From positions 136,588 through 200,587 of the forward strand of contig NZ_SJPQ01000002.1 in NCBI RefSeq assembly GCF_007859945.1: a stretch of DNA of 64,000 nt. Direction: 5' to 3'. The position numbers were made by a program, and so were the translations under genes. This document shows, piece by piece, positions 8,839-17,073 of this stretch. How positions within the stretch are numbered: position 1 is the stretch's first letter; each line of letters begins with the position of its first letter. The notes beneath the pieces are model-generated. The model made no database searches, had not been told where the DNA came from, and saw only the letters and a list, made by a program, of their open reading frames with translations. The DNA is from Pseudobythopirellula maris (GTDB taxonomy: Bacteria > Planctomycetota > Planctomycetia > Pirellulales > Lacipirellulaceae).

Positions 8839-9374
8839 GCGTCGACTCGTTCTACTCCGCCAACGCGAAGTTTGGTCCTCATTGCGACGAACGTTGGACG
8901 GGCTATATCGCTTGGCGCCAGGTTTCGCAGGTCTCCGAGATTGTCTCGACAGACACTTTGCTCTGCCCGAACCTCATCAAGGAGTACACCAGCCAAGACT
9001 GGGACCATAACGTCCAGGAAGACTACCGAACTGATTTCTTCTTGGACCCCCAGTACTTGAGGGAACGTGTTGACTACGATCCTCTGCTTCACAACATCCT
9101 GGCAATCACCGTGAGGCCGACGTGCGACCCCCCTGTTCCCGATGGGTTCGTGCACTGCGGTTACGACATACTCGATTCGTTTGAATCCCTAAGTGTTCTG
9201 ACGAACTGCGGCTCGTTCCCCGAGATCTTCCCGGACTCAGAGATCAACACCCTTGGTCTGCTCGATTCACGGGATCGCGCCAACGCCATCGCAAATCGAA
9301 TCAGAACGGAGTACCCAGAAGAGTCCCACTGCATGGATTGCCGGGTCTGGTACCTAGCCAGATACGCCGGCTAA
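8835..9374 (+). CDS. Hypothetical protein coupled to the MFS transporter
   Basis: 179-aa soluble protein of unknown function. The GTG start at 8835 overlaps the MFS stop (GTGA), suggesting translational coupling; GGAGG at 8829-8833 is close by. The frame is open further upstream, but that part lies inside the MFS gene. The protein is rich in Cys (CPN, CDPP, CGYD, NCGS, CMDC) and acidic/aromatic residues, with no signal peptide or membrane segment. Similar hypothetical proteins of this length are, from memory, scattered among unrelated bacteria, sometimes as standalone genes. Its base composition is visibly lower in GC than its neighbours, which may point to transfer. No catalytic motif was recognised. 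Confidence 0.7.
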   Translation: MSVDSFYSANAKFGPHCDERWTGYIAWRQVSQVSEIVSTDTLLCPNLIKEYTSQDWDHNVQEDYRTDFFLDPQYLRERVDYDPLLHNILAITVRPTCDPPVPDGFVHCGYDILDSFESLSVLTNCGSFPEIFPDSEINTLGLLDSRDRANAIANRIRTEYPEESHCMDCRVWYLARYAG

Positions 9375-9419
9375 ACCGTCAAGACGCAACGTCCTTATTG
9401 CCGTGCTAAGATAGATCGC

Positions 9420-10433
9420 ATGGCATTCGCACTCAGGACCGTCTCATTCGCCCTCGCCCTGCTCTTGGGATTCGCGGGCGTCGCACCGGCGGGCCTTGCG
9501 CCCCCCACGCCGCTGCTGCCCGACCTCGTGCCGATCGCCGACGAGGCGCTCAACTACATGTACGGCGGCGAGGTCGACCTCACCAGCGAGCCCGGCCGGG
9601 TGCTCTACCGCTTCGACGGGGTGATCGCCAACCTGGGCGACGGGCCGTTTCAGATCTATGAGGAGACGACCACCGACCCGCTCACTCAGGCCGTTTACCA
9701 AGACGTGCTGAACGAGGAGGGGGGCTTCGAGCGGCGCCACATGGCCACGTTCGTCGGCTACGAGCCGGGGCCGTTCGGCCACCTGCACTTCGAGCCGATC
9801 GCCCGCTACGACCTGCGTCTGGTGACGCCGGGCGGCGGCGTCGGGCCGGTCGTCGCCACGCAGTGGAAGACCTCGCACGCCGTGGTCGACTCGGTGGCGG
9901 TCGACACCTCGCTGCCCGCCGCGCCCCCCTTGCCCGCGTACACGAACGTCAACGCCAACCCGCTCGGCGTGTCGGTCGGCTACGCCGACTTCTACGGACG
10001 CAACATCCCCGCCCAGCGGCTCGACCTGACCGGCGTCGCCTCGGGCGAGTACTGGCTCGAGGTGACGGTCGACCCGCTCGGCTACGCCCTCGAGACCGAC
10101 GAGACGAACAACACCAATCGCATCTTGGTCGATCTCGTGCTGCCGCAACCCACGCCGTTGCCAGGCGACTACAACGGCAACGGCGCGGTCGACGCCGCCG
10201 ATTTTACCGTATGGCGTGACGCGCTCGGGACGACCGGCCTCACACCGTTCGCAGGCGCCGACGGCGACGGCAGCGGCGTGATCGACCAGGCCGACTACGG
10301 CGTGTGGGCCTCGCACTTCGGCGAGCAACCGCCGCCCCCCGCCCACACGGCCCCCGAACCCGCAGCGACAACCGCCGCTCTGCTCGCGCTGGCGGCTCTA
10401 GCACTGCGACGTGCGACAGCCGTAAGCCGTTAG
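9420..10433 (+). CDS. Secreted lysyl-oxidase-like protein with dockerin and PEP-CTERM
   Basis: 337 aa. A signal peptide (residues 1-25) precedes a lysyl-oxidase-like domain at about 30-240: LPDLVPIADEA at the start, the candidate copper site HLHF (His121, His123) followed by ARYDLRL, Lys150 in QWKTSHAVVD and Tyr192 in GVSVGYADFYG, placed like the Lys and Tyr that form the LTQ cofactor in lysyl oxidases, and the end motif YWLEVTVDP...LETDETNNTN. Disulphide cysteines of animal enzymes are absent, and only two of the usual copper histidines are clear, so activity is uncertain. Residues 249-300 are a dockerin-like repeat (GDYNGNGAVDAADFTVWRD then GDGSGVIDQADYGVW). The C-terminus is a PEP-CTERM sorting signal (APEP, hydrophobic stretch, RRATAVSR). 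Converges with the next gene. Confidence 0.75.
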   Translation: MAFALRTVSFALALLLGFAGVAPAGLAPPTPLLPDLVPIADEALNYMYGGEVDLTSEPGRVLYRFDGVIANLGDGPFQIYEETTTDPLTQAVYQDVLNEEGGFERRHMATFVGYEPGPFGHLHFEPIARYDLRLVTPGGGVGPVVATQWKTSHAVVDSVAVDTSLPAAPPLPAYTNVNANPLGVSVGYADFYGRNIPAQRLDLTGVASGEYWLEVTVDPLGYALETDETNNTNRILVDLVLPQPTPLPGDYNGNGAVDAADFTVWRDALGTTGLTPFAGADGDGSGVIDQADYGVWASHFGEQPPPPAHTAPEPAATTAALLALAALALRRATAVSR

Positions 10434-10461
10434 CGAACAGCTAACAGCCACCCGCCCCCAC

Positions 10462-11391
10462 TCAGTAGCTGAGCTTCCGCACCGGCCCCACGCTGCTTCC
10501 CGGGTATTGCTGCAAGGCGTTTTGGGTGGCCGTGCGGCTGTCGCGGCCTTGGACGACGACGAACTGGGGCGCGCTGTTCAACGGCCCGTTCGGGTAGAGC
10601 GTCACTTCCCAGACGTTGGTGATCCCCGCCGTGGCCGCTTGGGCCACGAGTTGCAGCTTGCCGATCTGGTGGCTCACCTCGGCGTCTTGATGCCGGGCGG
10701 CGGCCAGCGACTGCAGCTCGAACGCCGCGTCTTGCTGCGACTCGTAGTCGCCCTGCGAGCCGACCCACTCGTCGTACGCCCCCTTGAGCAGCCGCTGGTC
10801 CTCCTCGGAGAAGATGAAGAACGGCACGCCGTACTCGTCGCCGCCGGCCACTTCGAACAGCACCCCCTCGCAGGCGTAAGTCTGCGGCGCGCCCTTCTTG
10901 TGGATCAGCCACGACTCGAGCGACTCCTTGTCCTTGACCTCGTTCTCCTCGAAGAACGCGACGATCTGCGGCACGATCTTCTGGTAGATCGCCGGCAGGT
11001 TCTCGAACACCCGGCCGTTGACGTACACGCGCCCGCGCTTGCGTTCGATCGTGACGTCCTTTTTCACGTAGTCGACGACCTTGCCCACGACCTTCAGGCC
11101 CTTGCGGCTGGTCCACACCTGGTCTTGGCCGTAGATCTCGTCGGCCTTGAGGCGGGCGTCTTGCGAGGCGAGGTACTCGCGGTCGGCTTCGGAGAGCTTG
11201 TCGATCTCGAGCGACACGAGGTGGTGGTCCTCGCGCTGCAGCACGACCTTCTCGTCGTTGAACGCAACCACCTCGGCCTCCACGGTGTAACCGCCCGCCG
11301 CGGCGGTCCAGGTGCGGGCGGCTGCCGGCGAGGCGGCGAGCAGCGTGAGCAGAGCGGTCAGAACCAGACGGCGGAGCGTAAGAAGCGGCAT
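10462..11391 (-). CDS. Secreted SHD1-domain protein
   Basis: 309 aa from the internal ATG at 11391, chosen because it begins the signal peptide MPLLTLRRLVLTALLTLLAA; the open frame extends 14 codons further. After cleavage near AAA-RT, residues 26-75 match the SLA1 homology domain 1 often found in planctomycete exported proteins (RTWTAAAGGYTVEAEVVAF, then HLVSLEIDKLSEADREYL). The remainder (about 90-309) is a mixed helical region with no recognised catalytic motif; it ends in a stretch QFVVVQGRDSRTATQNALQQ that could be a small alpha/beta domain. SHD1 binds peptides in eukaryotes; its bacterial role is unknown. Ends 28 bp from the convergent lysyl-oxidase-like gene. Confidence 0.72.
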   Translation of the reverse strand: MPLLTLRRLVLTALLTLLAASPAAARTWTAAAGGYTVEAEVVAFNDEKVVLQREDHHLVSLEIDKLSEADREYLASQDARLKADEIYGQDQVWTSRKGLKVVGKVVDYVKKDVTIERKRGRVYVNGRVFENLPAIYQKIVPQIVAFFEENEVKDKESLESWLIHKKGAPQTYACEGVLFEVAGGDEYGVPFFIFSEEDQRLLKGAYDEWVGSQGDYESQQDAAFELQSLAAARHQDAEVSHQIGKLQLVAQAATAGITNVWEVTLYPNGPLNSAPQFVVVQGRDSRTATQNALQQYPGSSVGPVRKLSY

Positions 11392-11507
11392 CGCGACATG
11401 CCCTTGGGGGTCTTCTGGCGGGGGGTCAACCAATCGGGGGCTCCAGTATAACAGCCCGCCCCGAGCCCCGCGCGGAAGCCCCCTCGTGAAAGCCCCGCCC
11501 GACGCCC

Positions 11508-12773
11508 CTAACGCCGACGGCGCACCCCCGCAGCGAGCCCAATCGCGGCCGCCAGCAACGCCGCGCAGGCGGGCTCGGGGACGATCGCGAGCGAGGTGAT
11601 GCGGTAGGTCGCCGTCCCCTCCACCGGCCCTCCAAGGCCGTTCACGCCGTAGTGCAACATGAGTTCGTGATCAGCAGGCAACCCAAACCTGCCTAAATCG
11701 AACTCCGGCGTTTCTAAGGCGAACGAAAGCGATACCAGAGGTTTCGAGACCGGGGGCACAATGTAGACCGGATGGATGTCGCCGAAATCGGGGAGGATCG
11801 CTACGATTTCGTGGCGGTCGATGACCCCGTCGCCGTCGATGTCGGCGAGCACTCGTATGACGCCCGGATTGCCGTCGAAGTCAGCGGCTAACCGGTCGGC
11901 ATTGATCGAGTCCCCACCTTCTCCCCCATCATCCGACAACTGCCGTTCGATAACGACCGCCGAAAGTAATAGATCGAACGTCATGAGCCCTTGCGACAAC
12001 GTGCCGATCTCCTCCGAGAAAGTGTCCCAGGAGAGGGGACCGTCCCCTAGGATGTTCGTGCCTAGGGCTACCTGGAACGCCGCAAGGTTTTCCAATAGCT
12101 CGGTCATTTCGGGCAGTAAGACGATCTGTTCGTCATCCGAGAGCAGATTTATCACCGAGCGCGCATTTGCAACGTCAGCAATGATCACGTCGAACAACGC
12201 CCACAAGAGATCCTCTTGGTTCTGCCCTGGATTCACGCCACTTACCGCGAAGCTAAAGCTACCGAGCGCTGCTAGCGCCTGGTCGAGATTGAGGCTATAT
12301 AATTGCGAGGCCTCAAAGATATCAGGCTCCTCGGTAAAAAAGTTGCCGTAGTTGCCAATGGAAGTCCACGATGTTGCGGCCGGAATCGTTGGATGTAGCC
12401 TCAGAACGGAGGGGACCCAATAGCTGTTGCTTTCCTCATGGGAGGGATCAAGTCCGGTCTGCCCCGCTTGAAACAGATAGACGTTCTCGACGGTCTGGGT
12501 AACGAAGCCCTCGCCGAGATTCAGCGGCTCGTCGTTTCCTAGGTGAAGGGTGAACCGATCGAATTTTCCATACTTCATCTCTCCCAAGACCTGAGGGGAG
12601 TAAGGCGCCAGCGATTCGGGCCGGTACTCGATCACCCCACTCACCATGGTCGGCGCGTCGACGCCCGAGTCGGCCTGCTGCAGCTCGGCGGTGAACTCAA
12701 TGCGCGTCGCCCCAGCCGCGGCGGGCAGGAGCAGAGCGAGGCAGAGAGCTGTGCGGATGGTACGAAGCGGCAT
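11508..12773 (-). CDS. PEP-CTERM protein, paralogue A
   Basis: 421-aa exported protein. Signal peptide MPLRTIRTALCLALLLPAAA; then a beta-rich region beginning RIEFTAELQQADSGVDAP; a helical insert (about 150-290) not present in paralogue B; a calcium-loop-like DIDGDGVIDRHEIVAI; and a C-terminal VPEPACAALLAAAIGLAAGV-RRRR, a standard PEP-CTERM signal that exosortase would cleave during export to the surface. Function unknown. The insert region (about 11890-12500) is lower in GC than the flanks. The 5' and 3' parts are nearly identical in DNA to the neighbouring paralogue at 12818-13663, so the pair arose by duplication or has been homogenised by gene conversion. Confidence 0.8.
   Translation of the reverse strand: MPLRTIRTALCLALLLPAAAGATRIEFTAELQQADSGVDAPTMVSGVIEYRPESLAPYSPQVLGEMKYGKFDRFTLHLGNDEPLNLGEGFVTQTVENVYLFQAGQTGLDPSHEESNSYWVPSVLRLHPTIPAATSWTSIGNYGNFFTEEPDIFEASQLYSLNLDQALAALGSFSFAVSGVNPGQNQEDLLWALFDVIIADVANARSVINLLSDDEQIVLLPEMTELLENLAAFQVALGTNILGDGPLSWDTFSEEIGTLSQGLMTFDLLLSAVVIERQLSDDGGEGGDSINADRLAADFDGNPGVIRVLADIDGDGVIDRHEIVAILPDFGDIHPVYIVPPVSKPLVSLSFALETPEFDLGRFGLPADHELMLHYGVNGLGGPVEGTATYRITSLAIVPEPACAALLAAAIGLAAGVRRRR
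11535..11613. repeat. Near-identical 79-nt segment shared with 12881-12959
   Basis: This segment, covering the PEP-CTERM coding end of paralogue A, matches 12881-12959 in paralogue B at 78 of 79 positions (single T/A difference). The middle parts of the two genes are far more diverged. A second shared block covers the 5' ends and leaders (about 12643-12804 and 13531-13691). Confidence 0.9.
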
Positions 12774-12817
12774 GCCGGCATTCCTTGCCAGTGAGGGAGC
12801 TTAATGTAGGTCGGGGG

Positions 12818-13663
12818 TTAGATAGCAGATCCGCCGTGGGTCCCGCCAGACGGCCTACGCCGTCGAGCGCCGGCCCCAACGAGCCCAATCGCGGCCGCCA
12901 GCAACGCCGCGCAGGCGGGCTCGGGGACGATCGCGAGCGAGGTGAAGCGGTAGGTCGCCTGGTCGCGGAACGCGTCGCCCGGCCTCCCCGGCGCCGCCCA
13001 TCCGAGGCCGTCGGGGCCGTAATGGAGTGTGAGCTCGTGCCCGGCGGTCGTGCTCAGGTACGCGAGGCCTTGGCCGGTCGGCTCGAGCGCTAGCGAGATC
13101 GTGATAGAAGGGTTCGAAACGATCGGGGTCAGATCCAACGTGGGCAGGTCGCCAAAGTCGTTGCGGAGCGCTATCACTTCGTCGGGATCGATGACGCCAT
13201 CACCATCGAGGTCAGCCAGCACCCGGGTGGTGCCAGCGTAGCCATTGCCGTCGATATCGTCGGCTGTTGTGGCCGGGTCGAAAGAGCTTGGTGTCGCGCC
13301 CGAGATTTCCTGAACGGCGCGTTCTCGCCCATCGAACGTTTGCAACCCGATCTCACCGGCCTGAAACAAGATCGCCCCATCGTGCAACTGCATCACGAGG
13401 CCGAAGGCGAAGGTGTGCGTTTCGCTCGGCAAGCTGAGCGTTGTCCGCTCGAACAAGCCGTAGCGGACCTCCCCCCAGTCGGGGCTGTGCGACACATCGG
13501 GCGAGGGCTCCTGGAACTCGACGAACCCGCTCACCGTACTCGGCGCGTCGACGCCCGAGTCGGCCTGCTGCAGCTCGGCGGTGAACTCAAGACGCGCCGC
13601 CCCAGCCGCGGCGGGCAGCAGCATAGCGAGGCAGAGCGCAGCGCTAAAGGTACGAAGAATCAT
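12818..13663 (-). CDS. PEP-CTERM protein, paralogue B
   Basis: 281-aa exported protein. Signal peptide MILRTFSAALCLAMLLPAAA, the same RLEFTAELQQADSGVDAP opening as paralogue A, a calcium-loop-like DLDGDGVIDPDEVIAL, the shared ELTLHYGPDGLG motif, and VPEPACAALLAAAIGLVGAG-ARRRR as PEP-CTERM signal. Unlike A it continues 12 residues beyond the arginines (PSGGTHGGSAI), because the stop has moved into a sequence that is non-coding behind A; that would lengthen the cytoplasmic tail of the sorting signal. Function unknown. A 154-bp TA-flanked element sits 30 bp upstream of the start codon and splits the leader it shares with A, so expression may differ. Confidence 0.8.
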   Translation of the reverse strand: MILRTFSAALCLAMLLPAAAGAARLEFTAELQQADSGVDAPSTVSGFVEFQEPSPDVSHSPDWGEVRYGLFERTTLSLPSETHTFAFGLVMQLHDGAILFQAGEIGLQTFDGRERAVQEISGATPSSFDPATTADDIDGNGYAGTTRVLADLDGDGVIDPDEVIALRNDFGDLPTLDLTPIVSNPSITISLALEPTGQGLAYLSTTAGHELTLHYGPDGLGWAAPGRPGDAFRDQATYRFTSLAIVPEPACAALLAAAIGLVGAGARRRRPSGGTHGGSAI

Positions 13664-13691
13664 GCCGGCGTTCCTTGCCAGTGAGGGAGCT

Positions 13692-13849
13692 TAGAGCGGT
13701 TTACTCATTGGTGTAGACGCTCGGCTCGCGATCGGCGTCATGGCTTCGTCAGCCTGCATCGACAATGCACCGCATTGCCTGCTTCGGCTTCCTCGCCACG
13801 CCGCCAATCGCTTCCCCCCTCGTCCACACCAATTCGAAAAACCGCTCTA
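13692..13849. mobile_element. MITE-like element with TA target duplication
   Basis: A 154-bp element (13694-13847) is bounded by GAGCGGTTT... and ...AAACCGCTC and flanked on both sides by TA. The inverted ends extend imperfectly for about 27 nt (left GAGCGGTTTACTCATTGGTG, right complement GAGCGGTTTTTCGAATTGGT). The interior is also roughly self-complementary (GCGATCGGCG against GCGATTGGCG). It encodes no transposase. The TA duplication fits a Tc1/mariner-IS630-type mobiliser. Around it, the leader of paralogue B is continuous with that of paralogue A (GAGCTTA then ...AGATAGCAGATCCGCC), so the A leader at about 12798-12840 acts as the empty site. Confidence 0.85.
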
Positions 13850-14273
13850 GCGTCGATCGGGGGGTAGATAGCAGATCCGCCGCTGCGGGGCAACGCAGGT
13901 GGGGCCGCTCCCCAAAACCATCCCCGCTTCCCGCCGGCCAAAAAAGAAAACCGAAGTTATCCAAACGCGACTTACGACGATTCTTCGCGGCAAGAATTTC
14001 GCCGCAAGGCTTTGTAGCTTTAGCGGTTAGAACAAAATGGCGAGTGGCCAAGAATCGCTGCTGCGCGCGCGGCCAAAAGCGATTGTCGAAATTAGGTGAA
14101 ACGCCTGTTACAAAGATAATTGGGCGCCGCAGGGGGTGAATTTCAAGCATCCGGCCTGCATTCTGGCGGAAGATCACGCCGCCGCGGCCCCGATTGCTGC
14201 GTTTTCCGGGAGCGTTACCAGGCGCCCGGCTGCGGGCTTTTTGTGGCGGCGAATCGGCTACGCGCTTTCTCAA
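13850..14273. other. Non-coding region between MITE and glucosidase gene
   Basis: About 420 bp without a convincing gene. It is poorer in GC than its surroundings. A copy of the AGATAGCAGATCCGCC leader block lies at 13865-13880. Small hairpins are seen (GCGGC...GCCGC near 13987-14005; AGGTGAAACGCCT near 14093-14105). Open frames cross the MITE or lack a start with ribosome-binding site. A plus-strand terminator-like hairpin lies at 14224-14242 although no plus-strand gene precedes it. Confidence 0.5.
14224..14242 (+). terminator. Short terminator-like hairpin without an obvious gene
   Basis: GCCCG (14224-14228), loop GCTG, CGGGC (14233-14237) and five T (14238-14242), on the plus strand. No plus-strand gene lies upstream, so it is chance, a relic, or the end of a non-coding RNA in 13850-14240. 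Confidence 0.35.
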
Positions 14274-16973
14274 CTATTTTTGGCCGCGTCGGTGGCTCTC
14301 AGGGTGCTCGGACGTTTGCTGGATGAGCTTCGCCACCAGGGCGGTCCAGCCGGTCTGGTGGCTGGCGCCGAGGCCCTTGCCCGTGTCGCCGTGGAAGTAC
14401 TCGTAGAACGGCACGTGGTCGGTCCAGTCGGGGTCGCCCTGCATGAGCGACTCGTCGCCGAGCACCGGCCGGCGGCCTCCCTCCTTCGTGCGGAAGAGAT
14501 CGATCAACCGCTCCGACAGGTCGCCCGCCGCTTGTTCCAGGTTGCAGGTGGCGCCGGTGTCGCCAACCTTCACCCGCACCGCGTCGCCGTAGTAGTGGTG
14601 GAACTTCTGCAGCGACTCGATCATCAGGTAGTTCGTGGGGAACCAGACCGGGCCGCGCCAGTTCGAGTTGCCGCCGAACAGGTAGCTGCCCGACTCGGCG
14701 GGCTCGTAGCCGACCTGCTGCTCCTCGCCGTCGTACTCGAAACGGAACGGGTGCTGCTCGTGCTCCTTTGACAGCGACCTGAGGCCATAGGGCGAGAGGA
14801 ACTGGTTCGGGTCAAACATGCGGCCCAGGACGCGCTCGAGCCGCGACTTGTTCACGAGCGAGAGCAGCCGCCGGTTGCCGTTGCCGGGCGCCACGATCGA
14901 GGGGAGCGCGTCGACCACTTCGGGACGGTAGCGGATGAACCACTCCATGCGGCGGCGGAAGTCGGGCAGCCGCTCCAGCAGGTCGGGCTCGATCGTCTCA
15001 ACGGCGAACAGCGGTATGAGCCCGACGAACGACTTGATCCGCAGCCGGTGGCTGTCGCCGTCGGGGTAGCGGAGGGCGTCGTAGTAGAAGCCGTCGGTCT
15101 CCGACCACAGGCCGGTGCCGGAGAGCTCGTTGTTGATCGCGTCGGCGATGTAGACGAAGTGCTCGAGGAACTTCGTGGCGATCGGCTCGTAGGCGCGGTT
15201 GTAGCGGGCCAGCTCCAGCGCGATCGCCAGCATGTTCAGGCAGTACATGCCCATCCAGCCGGTGCCGTCGGCCTGCTCCAGCACGCCGAGGTGGCCGATC
15301 GGCTTGCTGCGGTCGAAGACCCCGATGTTGTCGAGCCCGAGGAAGCCGCCCTGGAACACGTTCTGGCCCGAGGAGTCCTTGCGGTTGACCCACCAGGTGA
15401 AGTTCAGCAGCAGCTTGTGGAACACCTCTTCGAGGAACGCCGTGTCGGTGCGGCCGGTGACCTTGCGGGCGATCTTGTAGACACGCCAGCAGGCCCAGGC
15501 GTGCACCGGCGGGTTCACGTCGGAGAAGTTCCACTCGTACGCCGGGATCTGCCCGTTGGGGTGCATGTACCACTCGCGCAGCAGCAGCACGAGCTGGCGC
15601 TTGGCCCACTCCGGGTCGATCTGCGCCAGCGGCAGCGTGTGGAACGCCAAGTCCCAGGCCGCGAACCAGGGGTACTCCCACTTGTCCGGCATCGAGATGA
15701 CGTCCAGGTGGTAGGCGTGGGGCCAGTCGCTGTTGCGGCCCTTCTTGCGCTCCTCGGCCACCGGGGGCTGCGAGGGGTCGCCCGCCAGCCAGAGGTCGGT
15801 GCTGAAGTGGTAGAACTGCTTGGTCCACAGCAGACCGGCGTAGGCCTGGCGTTGGACGCGGCGGTCGTCTTCGCTGGCGACCGGGCCCTGGATCGCGTCG
15901 TAGAAATCGTCGGCCTCGCCTTGGCGGCGGCTGAAGACCTTGTCGAAGTCGGCGAACGGCGCCTCTCCCATGCTCGGCGAGAACCGCGTGCGCATCACTT
16001 GCGACTCGCCCGGCGCCAGCTCGAAGCGGCAGTGCGCCGCCGCCTTGGTGCCCCGCCGCGCCGGGTTCAGCCGGTCGCGGTCGCCCTCGACCACAGCGGC
16101 GTGGATGCTGTCCTTCGAGTACGGCGAGGCATTCGGGTCGCCCGCGTGGATCCGCCGGTTGGTTTCGTTCTCGGTGAACATCAGCTCGACGCTCGACGCG
16201 TCGACCGCCCAGTGGCGTTTGCCGAGGTGGCGCTCCTTGACCTCGATGCGACGGTCGCCCGAGGCCTTGAGCATCGGCCGCGCGGCGTCGTAGCCCCACG
16301 ACCAGGTGTTGCGGAACCAGATGTGCGGCAGCACGTGGATCGGCGCCGCCTCCGGGCCGTGGTTCGTCACGGTGATGCGGCAGAGCAAGTCCTCGGGCGT
16401 CGCCTTGGCGTACTCCACGACGACGTCGAAATACCGCTTCTCGGCGAAGCAGTCACGCAGCTGGTCGATCAGCTCGTGCTCGGGCTTGAGCTTCGAGCGG
16501 CCGCGGCTCGCGTCGACCAGTTCGGCGTAAGGGTACGCCGCCTGCGGGTAGCGGTAGAGCATCCGCATGTAGGAATGCGACGGCGTCGAGTCGAGGTAGT
16601 AGTAGTACTCCTTGACGTCCTCGCCGTGGTTGCCCTCGGGCCCCGAGAGGCCGAAGAGCCGCTCCTTGAGGATCTCGTCCTTCTCGTTCCAAACGGCGAG
16701 CGCCATCGCGGCGTTCTGGTAGCGATTGCAAACGCCGGCCAGGCCGTCTTCGTTCCAGCGGTAAGCGCGGCTGCGGGCGTGGTCGTGGCGGAAGTAGTCC
16801 CACGCCTCGCCGTCGGGGCTGTAGTCCTCGCGCACGGTGCCCCAGGCGCGGTCGGCGACGTACGGCCCCCAGTGCTTCCAGTCGGCTTTGCGCTGCTTCG
16901 AGTCGCGAAGCCGGCGGTGCTCGACCGTGTCGTGCAGGGGCGGAGAATCGGCGGGAAGGGTGGTCTGAGTCAT
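14274..16973 (-). CDS. GH63-like (MGH1-type) glucosidase
   Basis: 899-aa cytoplasmic protein (no signal peptide) of the large glucosidase group with an alpha/alpha-barrel related to GH63 and E. coli YgjK. The N-terminal part (about 15-380) is a beta-sandwich domain beginning EHRRLRDSKQRKADWKHWGP and DYSPDGEAWDYFRHDHARSR. The C-terminal barrel (about 390-890) contains SMPDKWEYPWFAAWDLAFHT, NFSDVNPPVHAWACWRVYK, WSETDGFYYDALRYPDG, and SNWRGPVWFPTNYLMIESL, the last typical of the catalytic region. Acidic residues in WDLAFH and WSETDGFYYD are candidate catalytic groups. Family members hydrolyse alpha-glucosides, but the exact substrate cannot be told. Monocistronic, transcribed toward the PEP-CTERM pair. 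Confidence 0.82.
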   Translation of the reverse strand: MTQTTLPADSPPLHDTVEHRRLRDSKQRKADWKHWGPYVADRAWGTVREDYSPDGEAWDYFRHDHARSRAYRWNEDGLAGVCNRYQNAAMALAVWNEKDEILKERLFGLSGPEGNHGEDVKEYYYYLDSTPSHSYMRMLYRYPQAAYPYAELVDASRGRSKLKPEHELIDQLRDCFAEKRYFDVVVEYAKATPEDLLCRITVTNHGPEAAPIHVLPHIWFRNTWSWGYDAARPMLKASGDRRIEVKERHLGKRHWAVDASSVELMFTENETNRRIHAGDPNASPYSKDSIHAAVVEGDRDRLNPARRGTKAAAHCRFELAPGESQVMRTRFSPSMGEAPFADFDKVFSRRQGEADDFYDAIQGPVASEDDRRVQRQAYAGLLWTKQFYHFSTDLWLAGDPSQPPVAEERKKGRNSDWPHAYHLDVISMPDKWEYPWFAAWDLAFHTLPLAQIDPEWAKRQLVLLLREWYMHPNGQIPAYEWNFSDVNPPVHAWACWRVYKIARKVTGRTDTAFLEEVFHKLLLNFTWWVNRKDSSGQNVFQGGFLGLDNIGVFDRSKPIGHLGVLEQADGTGWMGMYCLNMLAIALELARYNRAYEPIATKFLEHFVYIADAINNELSGTGLWSETDGFYYDALRYPDGDSHRLRIKSFVGLIPLFAVETIEPDLLERLPDFRRRMEWFIRYRPEVVDALPSIVAPGNGNRRLLSLVNKSRLERVLGRMFDPNQFLSPYGLRSLSKEHEQHPFRFEYDGEEQQVGYEPAESGSYLFGGNSNWRGPVWFPTNYLMIESLQKFHHYYGDAVRVKVGDTGATCNLEQAAGDLSERLIDLFRTKEGGRRPVLGDESLMQGDPDWTDHVPFYEYFHGDTGKGLGASHQTGWTALVAKLIQQTSEHPESHRRGQK

Positions 16974-17073
16974 GGTGCGCTCGGTCAGGCTGAAACATCC
17001 GTGTACGACCGCGCAGGTTCAACCCCCCACGACCTTAGGGGCCCGCTCGTAGGCCCCCGAGAAACCGCCCGAC

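Noticed and set aside
9407-9412. TAAGAT as a -10 element for the lysyl-oxidase-like gene
   Set aside because: It lies about 8 bp before the ATG and has no suitable -35; it would require a leaderless transcript.
13749-14273. Minus-strand frame of 174 codons running through the MITE
   Set aside because: It depends on the inserted element for its C-terminus and has no ribosome-binding site or recognised domain.
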